From: JAAYDK01 sp964543935
Lineage (GTDB): Bacteria > Spirochaetota > Spirochaetia > Sphaerochaetales > Sphaerochaetaceae
Direction of reading: 5' to 3'
Assembly: GCA_964543935.1 (NCBI GenBank)
Contig: CAZJAK010000117.1
Location: forward strand, 1-5,330
Length of the DNA: 5,330 bases
The notes below the pieces were generated by a model. That model did not search any database. It was not told the origin of the DNA and saw only the letters and a program-made list of their open reading frames with translations. Shown one piece after another: positions 1-5,045 of this stretch (within the stretch, counting starts at the first letter, position 1; the number at the start of each line of letters is the position of its first letter). The position numbers and the translations under genes were made by a program.

Positions 1-6
1 AACAAT

Positions 7-36
7 TGTCGCACCGGTATTCGCAATATCGCGACA
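7..36. promoter_or_regulatory. Inverted repeat, possible activator site (distal)
   Basis: TGTCGC (7-12) and GCGACA (31-36) form a perfect 6-base dyad with an 18-base spacer. Inside it TATT (18-21) and AATA (25-28) form a second small dyad. The centre lies about 140 bases before the transcription start predicted from the sigma-54 element, within the usual range for bacterial enhancer-binding-protein sites. A 6-base dyad with a free spacer is expected by chance in a region this size, so position is the main argument. Confidence 0.25.
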
Positions 37-69
37 TATGATGATCCATACTCATTCCCAGCAACTGTG

Positions 70-100
70 TTCATGTTCTTTTAATTGCTTTCTACATGAA
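70..100. promoter_or_regulatory. Inverted repeat, possible activator site (proximal)
   Basis: TTCATGT (70-76) and ACATGAA (94-100) form a perfect 7-base dyad with a 17-base spacer, centred about 78 bases before the predicted sigma-54 start site. Overall length (31 bases) is close to that of the distal dyad (30 bases), but the half-sites differ in sequence, so one protein need not bind both. Chance occurrence cannot be excluded. Confidence 0.25.
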
Positions 101-135
101 AAATAACCCAATCAACTGTCTCATTCTCTTCTTAG

Positions 136-152
136 TTGGCCCGCTTATTGCT
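136..152 (+). promoter_or_regulatory. Sigma-54 (RpoN) -24/-12 promoter
   Basis: The sequence TTGGCCCGCTTATTGCT matches the RpoN consensus TGGCACG-N4-TTGCW with one mismatch (C for A). The invariant GG (138-139) and GC (150-151) are separated by exactly 10 bases, as RpoN requires. Counting from the -12 C at 151, transcription should start near base 163, practically at the ATG of the first gene (164). I found no comparably good sigma-70 promoter before the operon. Desulfovibrio orp operons are known to be sigma-54 dependent, which supports the assignment. An RpoN promoter would need an ATP-driven enhancer-binding activator, which is not encoded in this window. Confidence 0.75.
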
Positions 153-163
153 CACTAGGTGGC

Positions 164-574
164 ATGAAAGTCGCATTCGCCGTATGGAGACAACGCATTG
201 CCCCATTGTTCGATTCGACTGGCAATTGCCTGGTGGGTGAGACCCAAGGCTACGGCAAACCGGTGGAACACTTGGTTTTTGTCAAGTTGCCACATGAGTC
301 GTGCCGTGAGAAAAGTCGGCTTCTTGTTGAAATGGGTACACAAGCGATCGTATGCGGTGCCATCTCGATGCAGTGCGAGGTCCAACTGCTACAACAGGGT
401 ATTGAAGTATTCGCGTTCTTGGCAGGGGACGTGGACGAAGTGGTCGATGCATGGACCCATGGGCGATTGCACGATCAAAGGTTCTGGATGCCGGGTTGTC
501 GATGCCCGCATCGCCGGTGCCGGCGCCATGGCCGCCCGGGAAACATGGGAGTACATGGAAACCAGATGCCGTGA
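164..574 (+). CDS. NifX/NifB-family Fe-Mo cluster-binding protein (copy 1)
   Basis: A 136-residue protein of the dinitrogenase iron-molybdenum cofactor domain family (NifX, NafY, C-terminal NifB, ORP). These small ribonuclease-H-like domains bind and carry metal-sulfur clusters in the cytoplasm. The N-terminus, MKVAFAVWRQRIAPLFDST, is a characteristic first strand and loop of the family and fixes the start. A second conserved part lies around residues 55-90 (VEMGTQAIVCGAIS, then GIEVFAFLAGDVDEVV). After the domain comes FWMPGC (107-112) and an Arg- and Cys-rich tail (Cys112, 114, 119), which could add metal ligands. The ribosome-binding site is poor (AGGTGG at 157-162 touches the start), and the predicted transcript begins about one base before the ATG. 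It is the first gene of the operon, 17 bases ahead of the next. Family membership is secure; the cluster carried is unknown. NifB and NifX proper are unlikely, because no nitrogenase genes are near. Confidence 0.85.
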   Translation: MKVAFAVWRQRIAPLFDSTGNCLVGETQGYGKPVEHLVFVKLPHESCREKSRLLVEMGTQAIVCGAISMQCEVQLLQQGIEVFAFLAGDVDEVVDAWTHGRLHDQRFWMPGCRCPHRRCRRHGRPGNMGVHGNQMP

Positions 575-591
575 AGGCAGGGAGGATTCAT

Positions 592-876
592 ATGCCAAGA
601 GGAGATGGAACTGGAAGATTGGGAATGGGGCCGCTCACTGGCCGTGCTATGGGATATTGTGCCGGGTACCCGCATCCTGGATATGGTGCAAGATTATATG
701 CCGCGCGCGGTCTTGGCTGTCGTTGTGGTTGGGGCTTGGGACATGGCTTTGGCTTTGCCACGAATATGGCACCGCTAGATGTCGGAAGTTTGCACCAAAG
801 GGCAGCGGTTCTTGAACAAGAATTGGCACTGGTGAAAGAGATCATTGCCAAACAACAAGAGACGGAGGCCGAGTGA
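592..876 (+). CDS. Small Gly-rich DUF5320-type protein
   Basis: A 94-residue protein that I recognise as DUF5320-like from its opening: MPRGDGTG, then GMGPLTGRAMGYCAG (residues 11-25). The middle (26-60) is rich in Gly, Tyr and Arg with three scattered Cys (23, 43, 45) and shows no ordinary fold signature. Residues 66-94 (LHQRAAVLEQELALVKEII and on) look like an amphipathic or coiled-coil helix, suggesting oligomerisation or docking. The start is set by GGGAGG at 580-585, six bases before the ATG; longer in-frame starts would run back into the preceding gene and lack the family N-terminus. Such proteins are commonly found beside NifX-type and MinD-ferredoxin genes. Biochemical function is unknown; the Cys residues make metal binding possible, but that is inference. 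Confidence 0.8.
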   Translation: MPRGDGTGRLGMGPLTGRAMGYCAGYPHPGYGARLYAARGLGCRCGWGLGHGFGFATNMAPLDVGSLHQRAAVLEQELALVKEIIAKQQETEAE

Positions 877-1232
877 TGCGTGTGGCGATACCTTCTGCTG
901 GTGCAGGGCTGCAAGCCGCTTTCGACGATCGCTTTGGGAGGGCAGCTGGTTTTGTCATCCTCGATACGGAAGGCGATGGCATGGAGTATCTTGATAACAG
1001 CCACAACCAACAAGCCGGTCACGGGGCGGCTATCCAAGCTGTCCAAGACTTGGTTGCACACAGGGTGCAGGCCGTGCTGGCCGGTCATTGCGGACCCAAG
1101 GCCACCCAAGCGCTCGCTGTGGCCTCTATCGCGGCATATGTGTGTCAGGCTGGCACAGTCGAACAAGCTTGGCACGCGTTCAAGGCGAACCAACTGCACA
1201 GGCTTGATAGTGTCGAAGGCAGTCATCGGTGA
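876..1232 (+). CDS. NifX/NifB-family Fe-Mo cluster-binding protein (copy 2)
   Basis: A 118-residue single-domain member of the dinitrogenase iron-molybdenum cofactor family. Visible family features are the first strand MRVAIPSAG, the FDDRFGRAAGFVILD block (16-30), and the segment GHGAAIQAVQDLV through VLAGHCGPKA (48-76), equivalent to the GxGAGIQAAQ...GxVGPKA core of many homologues. His71 and Cys72 in AGHCGPKA are possible ligands. ATG at 876 is preferred to GTG at 873 because GGAGG (864-868) lies seven bases before the ATG but only four before the GTG. The ATG overlaps the stop of the upstream gene (TGATG), implying translational coupling. The protein lacks the Cys-rich tail of copy 1 and the PPHEPGLLP motif of copy 3, so the three copies are not interchangeable duplicates. 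It probably holds or passes a cluster intermediate. Confidence 0.85.
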   Translation: MRVAIPSAGAGLQAAFDDRFGRAAGFVILDTEGDGMEYLDNSHNQQAGHGAAIQAVQDLVAHRVQAVLAGHCGPKATQALAVASIAAYVCQAGTVEQAWHAFKANQLHRLDSVEGSHR

Positions 1233-2086
1233 ACATTGCCATTGCATCGGGCAAGGGTGGCACCGGCAAGACGCTGGTGGCCACCAACCTGGCCCGATGC
1301 GCCATGAGCGCGGTGGTGTTGCTCGACTGTGATGTCGAAGAACCCAACGACCGCCTTTTTTTGCAATCGTTGGTTCCGTGTGGCTCACAGGATGTGCATG
1401 TCGACATCCCGTTGGTGGATGGTCAGCGATGCAACGGGTGTGGTGCGTGTATTAAGTCTTGCCGTTTCAACGCGTTGGCGATGTTGGCCGGTCATGTTGT
1501 CGTGTTCGATGAGTTGTGCCATTCGTGCGGTGCCTGTGCCTATGCCTGTGCGCACGGGGCTATCAAGTGGCAAAAACGCCATATCGGCACAATCCGTTCG
1601 TGGGAGACTCTTCGATGCGTGTTGCACGAAGGATGCCTCGATGTGGGCGTCTCGATGGCGGTGCCCCTCATACGGGCTGTGAAACGGGTCGAAGTGCCCG
1701 ACGGTGTACTCGTGCTGTTGGACAGTCCTCCGGGAACCAGTTGTCCGATGGTGTGGACTGCTGTAGGGTGTGATGGAGTTCTCTTAGTGACCGAACCGAC
1801 GCCCTTTGGCTACCACGACCTGGAATTGGCTGTGGACACCATCAGGGAGGTTGGTTTGCCGATTGCCGTGGTGGTCAACAAGGACGGTCTCGGAACCGAT
1901 GCCGTCGATCGGTTGTGCGAGACCAATGCCATACCGATCATTGCCCGCATCCCTTACGATCCGTTCATTGCCCGCTCGTATGCCCGCGGCCACTTGATTG
2001 TAGATGAGTCGGACACCTACCGTTCACTGTTTGAACGGTTGTGGAAGGATCTGTTCCAGACATTCAAGGAGGAGCCACATGCGTGA
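1229..2086 (+). CDS. MinD-like P-loop ATPase with inserted ferredoxin domain (first)
   Basis: A 285-residue cytoplasmic ATPase of the MinD/ParA/CobQ class (SIMIBI P-loop). The deviant Walker A is SGKGGTGKT (7-15), the switch region DCDVEEPN (33-40), and the Walker B-like strand LVLLDSPPG (161-169); VVVNKDG (214-220) is near the base-recognition region. Between them lies a ferredoxin insert with two 4Fe-4S motifs: Cys68, 71, 74, 78 and Cys97, 100, 103, 107, each CxxCxxCxxxC. Neither last Cys is followed by the usual Pro. The architecture matches the paired MinD-type Fe-S ATPases of the Desulfovibrio orp system and suggests ATP-coupled electron transfer or cluster loading. The start is GTG, overlapping the upstream stop (GTGA, 1229-1232), with a weak GAAGG at 1215-1219. 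The N-terminus MNIAIASGKGGTGKT is exactly that expected for the family. Exact substrate unknown. Confidence 0.88.
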   Translation: MNIAIASGKGGTGKTLVATNLARCAMSAVVLLDCDVEEPNDRLFLQSLVPCGSQDVHVDIPLVDGQRCNGCGACIKSCRFNALAMLAGHVVVFDELCHSCGACAYACAHGAIKWQKRHIGTIRSWETLRCVLHEGCLDVGVSMAVPLIRAVKRVEVPDGVLVLLDSPPGTSCPMVWTAVGCDGVLLVTEPTPFGYHDLELAVDTIREVGLPIAVVVNKDGLGTDAVDRLCETNAIPIIARIPYDPFIARSYARGHLIVDESDTYRSLFERLWKDLFQTFKEEPHA

Positions 2087-2957
2087 TGGTGTCCAGCAGG
2101 TGGTGGTCCTCAGTGGGAAGGGGGGCACTGGCAAAACCAGCCTTACTGCAGCGTATGCTTCGTTGGCGGGGACAAGCATTATTGCCGATTGCGATGTCGA
2201 TGCAGCCAATTTGCACCTGATTCTCGATTCGCGCGAACTGGAGCAACATGAATTTACCAGCGGTCATGTCGCCACGATCAGGAGCGATGATTGTGCGGCA
2301 TGTGGCCTGTGTGCCACACTGTGCCGGTTCGAAGCAATTGCAGTGAAGTCTGGCATCTACTCGGTCGACTCTATCCGTTGTGAGGGGTGTGGCTTGTGTG
2401 TCGATGCATGTCCTGTCGGTGCCATCGATTTCCCACCATCGCTTTGTGGAACGTGGATGGTCTCACAAACCCCGTTCGGGCCATTGGTGCATGCCCGTTT
2501 GCAGGCTGCTGCAGAAAATTCGGGCAAGCTCGTCACCTTGGTGCGTAAACATGCCCATGCCTTGGCTGTGGCCGAAGGCCTGCCGTTGGTCATTGTCGAT
2601 GGGCCTCCGGGAATTGGCTGTCCAGCCATAGCAAGCATGACCGGGGCAGACCGGATAGTGCTGGTGACCGAACCTAGCATGAGCGCCATCTGTGATGTGA
2701 AGCGAGTGGCTGATTTGGTTTCCTCGTTTTCCATTCCGATCTCGGTGGTCGTGAACAAATGCGATATCGATGAAGGGTTGACCGATGAATTGATACAATG
2801 GTGTGAGCAATCAGGATACTCCTTTGCTGGAAGCGTCTCGTTTGACGAGTCGATCGTACAAGCCCATATAGCTGGGTGCAATCCGATCGGGTTCGTCAGC
2901 GAGCGCACCGAAAGGCAGATCCGTTCAATATGGGAGAATATATGCAAGACGATGTGA
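2079..2957 (+). CDS. MinD-like P-loop ATPase with inserted ferredoxin domain (second)
   Basis: A 292-residue paralogue of the preceding gene. Walker A is SGKGGTGKT (12-20), the switch DCDVDAANLHL (37-47), and the Walker B-like strand VIVDGPPGIG (171-180); VVVNKCD (223-229) follows. The ferredoxin insert has Cys72, 75, 78, 82 and Cys101, 104, 107, 111; the second motif ends in CP, the standard ferredoxin form. The start ATG at 2079 is set by a strong AAGGAGG (2066-2072) six bases upstream; longer in-frame starts would lie inside the upstream gene. It overlaps that gene by eight bases. Tandem pairs of such ATPases are the rule in orp-like and related clusters, and the two may form a heterodimer, since this class dimerises over ATP. 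That pairing is inference. The 4Fe-4S clusters could feed electrons to, or exchange clusters with, the NifX-type proteins. Confidence 0.88.
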   Translation: MRDGVQQVVVLSGKGGTGKTSLTAAYASLAGTSIIADCDVDAANLHLILDSRELEQHEFTSGHVATIRSDDCAACGLCATLCRFEAIAVKSGIYSVDSIRCEGCGLCVDACPVGAIDFPPSLCGTWMVSQTPFGPLVHARLQAAAENSGKLVTLVRKHAHALAVAEGLPLVIVDGPPGIGCPAIASMTGADRIVLVTEPSMSAICDVKRVADLVSSFSIPISVVVNKCDIDEGLTDELIQWCEQSGYSFAGSVSFDESIVQAHIAGCNPIGFVSERTERQIRSIWENICKTM

Positions 2958-3751
2958 AAACGGGTCACGAGCACGAAGGGAAAACGTTGAAGACCATCAT
3001 GGTCATGTCGGGGAAAGGCGGTGTGGGGAAAAGCACGGTGGCGGTGAACATTGCGGCGGCTTTGTCTGGCGCAGGGTACACAGTCGGTTTGGTCGATGTC
3101 GATATCCACGGACCGAGCATTCCCACCATGTTGGGGTTGTTGGGTGTGACGGTCTATTCCAATGAACAAGGCAAGATGATGCCGGTGGTCCTCGGCGATC
3201 TCGATAATCTCGAAGTCATGAGTCTGGGTTTCTTGTTGGAAAAGGATGACGATCCGGTCATTTGGCGCGGCCCGCTCAAGCATTCGTTGATCGGTCAATT
3301 CCTCAACGATGTCCAGTGGGGCCCGTTGGATTATCTGGTGGTGGATTGTCCGCCCGGTACTGGTGATGAACCGCTGTCGGTGGTGCAACAGAACAAGAGC
3401 GAAGCCCATGCTTTGTTAGTGACGACTCCGCAGCAAGTAGCTACGGCTGATGTGTCCCGCTCGGTGAATTTCTGTCGCCAGTTGAACCTGCCGATTGCCG
3501 GCATCATTGAGAACATGAGCGGTTTCGAATGTCCGCACTGCCACGAAGTGACAAACATCTTCACCAGCGGCGGGGGGCGTAAGCTGGCCCAAACATACGG
3601 TATCGAATTTCTCGGCGCTGTCCCCATTCAAGTGGAGGTCGGTTTGACTTCCGATTCCGGTGTTCCCATCGTGAAACAGTTGCCTGATTCTGCTGCAGCG
3701 GTCAGTTACCGCAAAGCTGCTCTGGCGCTGGTAGGTTCACTCTCGAAATAA
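2942..3751 (+). CDS. mrp: Mrp/NBP35-family Fe-S cluster carrier ATPase
   Basis: A 269-residue Mrp/ApbC/NBP35 protein, a cytoplasmic ATPase that assembles or carries 4Fe-4S clusters for apoproteins. Walker A is SGKGGVGKST (23-32), the switch VDVDIHGPSIPTMLG (51-65), the family hallmark WRGPLKHSLIGQF (108-120), and Walker B VVDCPPGTGDEP (133-144). The CPHC motif (Cys197, Cys200) supplies the ligands for a cluster bridging the dimer. The N-terminal MIP18-like domain of longer bacterial Mrp proteins is absent. Two ATGs are possible; 2942 is preferred because GGAG (2933-2936) is five bases upstream, while 2930 has no well-spaced site. The start overlaps the upstream gene by 16 bases. In Desulfovibrio the orp Mrp is fused to a C-terminal ORP-like domain; here a separate NifX-type gene follows at once. 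Family assignment is very secure; the exact start is less so. Confidence 0.92.
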   Translation: MQDDVKTGHEHEGKTLKTIMVMSGKGGVGKSTVAVNIAAALSGAGYTVGLVDVDIHGPSIPTMLGLLGVTVYSNEQGKMMPVVLGDLDNLEVMSLGFLLEKDDDPVIWRGPLKHSLIGQFLNDVQWGPLDYLVVDCPPGTGDEPLSVVQQNKSEAHALLVTTPQQVATADVSRSVNFCRQLNLPIAGIIENMSGFECPHCHEVTNIFTSGGGRKLAQTYGIEFLGAVPIQVEVGLTSDSGVPIVKQLPDSAAAVSYRKAALALVGSLSK

Positions 3752-3764
3752 GGAGAATCACAGC

Positions 3765-4103
3765 ATGACTATCGCAATTCCTTCCGACCATGGCAAGCTT
3801 ACTTCGCATTTCGGTCATTGTGCCGAATTCGCCCTCTTCGATGTCGATGCCGATTCCGGTATCGTCACCGGACACCACACCATAGCGGCACCACCGCACG
3901 AACCCGGGTTGCTCCCCAAGTTCCTCAGCAGCCAGAACGTCGATGTGGTGATCGCCGGCGGCATGGGTTCGCGAGCCAAAGCCCTGTTTGATCAAGTTGG
4001 CATCACGGTGATAACCGGAGCGCCCGAGATCTCTGCCGATGAAGTGGTGAAGGAATACCTGGCGGGAAAGCTCAAACTTGAGCCGAACGCGTGCGATCAC
4101 TGA
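3765..4103 (+). CDS. NifX/NifB-family protein, ORP-like (copy 3)
   Basis: A 112-residue single-domain member of the dinitrogenase iron-molybdenum cofactor family. It begins MTIAIPSDHGKLTSHFGHC, has the FGHCAEFALFDVD block (16-28), the PPHEPGLLPKFL motif (43-54), VVIAGGMGSRAKALF (61-75), and ends NACDH (108-112), an ending common in this subgroup. His18, Cys19, His45, Cys110 and His112 are possible metal ligands. It is the subgroup that most often sits next to Mrp, and it corresponds best to the ORP domain of the Desulfovibrio system, where the protein holds a Mo-Cu-S cluster. Whether this one does is not shown. AAGGAG (3750-3755), overlapping the mrp stop, lies nine bases before the ATG. It is the last gene of the operon; its final 32 bases overlap the end of the convergent nth gene. 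Confidence 0.88.
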   Translation: MTIAIPSDHGKLTSHFGHCAEFALFDVDADSGIVTGHHTIAAPPHEPGLLPKFLSSQNVDVVIAGGMGSRAKALFDQVGITVITGAPEISADEVVKEYLAGKLKLEPNACDH

Positions 4104-4743
4104 GGGTGGTTGCGAGGCAACTTGGACATAGGGAACACAAGAAACAGCTTGTGCAATCGGGTGTGCGTGCGTGGCACACCCGTCGTCCATGCAGGTTAAC
4201 TGTCATGGAAAAGCGGTAGTGCTGTCCGCTTGGCAACAGTGCCGCTATCTCTCGCTCGACTACGTTGGGATTGGTCGAATCGGTCAACCCCAACCGTTTA
4301 ACCACCCGGCCGAAATGGGTGTCTACGATGATGGCCGGCTTGCCTCCGAGTTTACCCAGCATGACATTGGCGCACTTGCGTCCCACTCCGGGCAACTTGA
4401 CCAACTCTTGCATCTCCATGGGCACCATCCCATCGTGGTGTTCCACCAACATGCGGGCCAAGCCAATGATGTGGGCGGCTTTGACCCGGTAATAGCCGGT
4501 GCTGCGGATGATCGCCATCACTTCCTCGATATCGGCCGTAGCCAAGCTGAAGGCATCGGGGTAGCGGGAAAAGAGGGTGGGGGCCACGGCATTGACCTGC
4601 CGGTCGGTTGTTTGGGCTGACAAAACCGCGCTCACCAACAGCTCGAATGCATCGGACTGCTCGAGAAAATCGATGGTCGCCGGGCTCTGTTCATCCAACA
4701 GACGGGCTATGGTTGCGGTACGTTCAATCAGCTCAAAATCCAT
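4072..4743 (-). CDS. nth: Endonuclease III (DNA glycosylase/AP lyase)
   Basis: A 223-residue base-excision repair enzyme that removes oxidised pyrimidines and cleaves the abasic strand. Visible are the FELLVSAVLSAQTTDRQV block (33-50), the helix-hairpin-helix LPGVGRKCANVM (117-128) with catalytic Lys123, and VDTHFGRV (140-147) with catalytic Asp141. The 4Fe-4S loop is canonical: Cys190-x6-Cys197-x2-Cys200-x5-Cys206, with two further Cys at 203 and 209. Length is slightly above the roughly 211 residues of the E. coli enzyme because of a short tail (210-223) that reads through the 3' end of the opposing operon. AAGGAG (4760-4755 on this strand) lies 11 bases before the ATG, and a plausible promoter stands upstream. 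It has no evident link to the cluster genes besides also needing a 4Fe-4S cluster. Confidence 0.96.
   Translation of the reverse strand: MDFELIERTATIARLLDEQSPATIDFLEQSDAFELLVSAVLSAQTTDRQVNAVAPTLFSRYPDAFSLATADIEEVMAIIRSTGYYRVKAAHIIGLARMLVEHHDGMVPMEMQELVKLPGVGRKCANVMLGKLGGKPAIIVDTHFGRVVKRLGLTDSTNPNVVEREIAALLPSGQHYRFSMTVNLHGRRVCHARTPDCTSCFLCSLCPSCLATTLSDRTRSAQV
4158..4182. repeat. Perfect 9-bp hairpin inside the nth 3' coding region
   Basis: CGGGTGTGC (4158-4166) pairs with GCACACCCG (4174-4182) around a 7-base loop. It lies 55 bases past the end of the operon and inside nth, where it encodes part of the Fe-S loop. No T-run follows on either strand, so it is not a standard intrinsic terminator. 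It might slow polymerase or protect the operon's 3' end, or be incidental to the coding sequence. A shorter hairpin, GTTGC-GAG-GCAAC (4109-4121), lies just after the operon stop, also without a T-run. Confidence 0.35.
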
Positions 4744-4768
4744 GGTCGTCCTGGCTCCTTGTCAGTCC

Positions 4769-4797
4769 AATGTATGCCTTGACGCAGGTTGTGTAAA
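4769..4797 (-). promoter_or_regulatory. Probable sigma-70-type promoter of nth
   Basis: Read on the - strand: -35 TTTACA (4797-4792), a 17-base spacer, and -10 TACATT (4774-4769). These match the consensus at 5 and 4 of 6 bases. Transcription would start near 4762, giving a leader of about 19 bases that begins with the AAGGAG ribosome-binding site. The element overlaps the divergent tRNA promoter. Confidence 0.5.
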
Positions 4798-4808
4798 GCA
4801 AGTATACT
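4779..4808 (+). promoter_or_regulatory. Sigma-70-type promoter of the tRNA genes
   Basis: TTGACG (4779-4784) and TATACT (4803-4808) match the -35 and -10 consensus at 5 of 6 bases each, with an 18-base spacer. The predicted start near 4815 is about ten bases before tRNA-Pro, a fitting distance for a stable-RNA promoter. No other promoter is needed for tRNA-Arg, which follows seven bases after tRNA-Pro. Confidence 0.7.
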
Positions 4809-4824
4809 CCAGCAGACCGTAATT

Positions 4825-4897
4825 CGGGGCGTTGCCTAGCGGCTAAGGCGCTTGCTTTGGGAGCAAGAAATCGGAGGTTCAAGTCCTCTCGCCCCGA
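4825..4897 (+). tRNA. tRNA-Pro (anticodon UGG)
   Basis: A 73-base cloverleaf with complete pairing. The acceptor stem is CGGGGCG with CGCCCCG, the D stem GCCT with AGGC, the anticodon stem CTTGC with GCAAG, and the T stem GGAGG with CCTCT (one G-U pair) around TTCAAGT. The anticodon loop TTTGGGA puts TGG at 4858-4860, which reads proline codons. The discriminator is A and the 3' CCA is not encoded, so it must be added enzymatically. Confidence 0.97.
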
Positions 4898-4904
4898 CTC
4901 TCTC

Positions 4905-4978
4905 GCGCCAATAGCTCAGCTGGATAGAGCAACGGCCTTCTAAGCCGTAGGTCATGGGTTCGAGTCCCCTTTGGCGTA
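4905..4978 (+). tRNA. tRNA-Arg (anticodon UCU), with flawed 3' half
   Basis: A 74-base cloverleaf: acceptor GCGCCAA with TTGGCGT, D stem GCTC with GAGC, anticodon stem ACGGC with GCCGT, loop CTTCTAA (anticodon TCT at 4939-4941), and T stem ATGGG with CCCCT around TTCGAGT. It reads AGA and AGG codons. Two pairs are imperfect: T4955 faces C4969 in the T stem, and the first acceptor pair is G4905-T4977. Both deviations can be explained by changes on the 3' side. An integrase fragment follows, and 3' ends of tRNA genes are the classic target of tyrosine integrases, so the 3' part may come from the integrated element. CCA is not encoded. It seems still foldable and probably functional. Confidence 0.93.
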
Positions 4979-5031
4979 AATATAACTCTTTATAATAGAA
5001 GAGTCTATAGAAACCACCAAGAGTTTGGCGT
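4970..5031 (+). repeat. 8-bp direct repeat of the tRNA-Arg 3' end (possible att remnant)
   Basis: TTTGGCGT occurs at 4970-4977, the 3' end of tRNA-Arg, and again at 5024-5031, 54 bases downstream. A chance match of 8 bases in so short a region is unlikely but not excluded. The second copy could be a remnant of an attachment site or of an earlier integration. Between the copies, ACTCTT (4985-4990) and AAGAGT (4999-5004) form a 6-base hairpin without a following T-run. Confidence 0.35.
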
Positions 5032-5045
5032 TTCTCCAAAACCAA

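Larger units (their letters stand above)
1..135. other. Upstream intergenic region, no supported gene
   Basis: I see no recognisable gene here. On the + strand, frame 1 is open from the window edge to a TAA at 82-84 and frame 2 to a TAA at about 104-106. Either could be the tail of an upstream gene, but neither translation resembles a family I know. On the - strand, an ATG at 74-72 opens a frame that runs off the left edge (begins MNTVAGNEYG); its ribosome-binding site is poor and I do not recognise it. The stretch also carries two inverted repeats, listed separately. It is AT-richer than the operon that follows, as expected of a regulatory region. Confidence 0.5.

Noticed and set aside
1..74. 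Short - strand frame starting at 74 and running off the left edge
   Set aside because: Only 24 codons are visible, the ribosome-binding site is weak and no family is recognisable; open frames exist on the + strand over the same bases.
588..1388. Long antisense open frame of 266 codons on the - strand
   Set aside because: It lies opposite three genes with clear family signatures and good start signals; its translation is rich in Pro, Arg and Cys with no recognisable domain.
2357..3409. Long antisense open frame of 350 codons on the - strand
   Set aside because: It is opposite the second MinD-ferredoxin ATPase and Mrp, both certain. Its His/Gln/Arg-rich translation is typical of a reverse-strand shadow.
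164..4103. A nitrogenase (nif) cofactor operon
   Set aside because: NifX/NifB-type domains alone are widespread. No nifH, nifD, nifK, nifE or nifN and no radical SAM part of NifB is present.
4171..4620. 149-codon + strand frame within nth
   Set aside because: It is the reverse of endonuclease III, whose catalytic and Fe-S residues are all present; the His/Gly-rich product resembles nothing known to me.
4979..5010. Intrinsic terminator after tRNA-Arg
   Set aside because: The ACTCTT/AAGAGT stem is short and AT-rich and is not followed by a T-run on the + strand.
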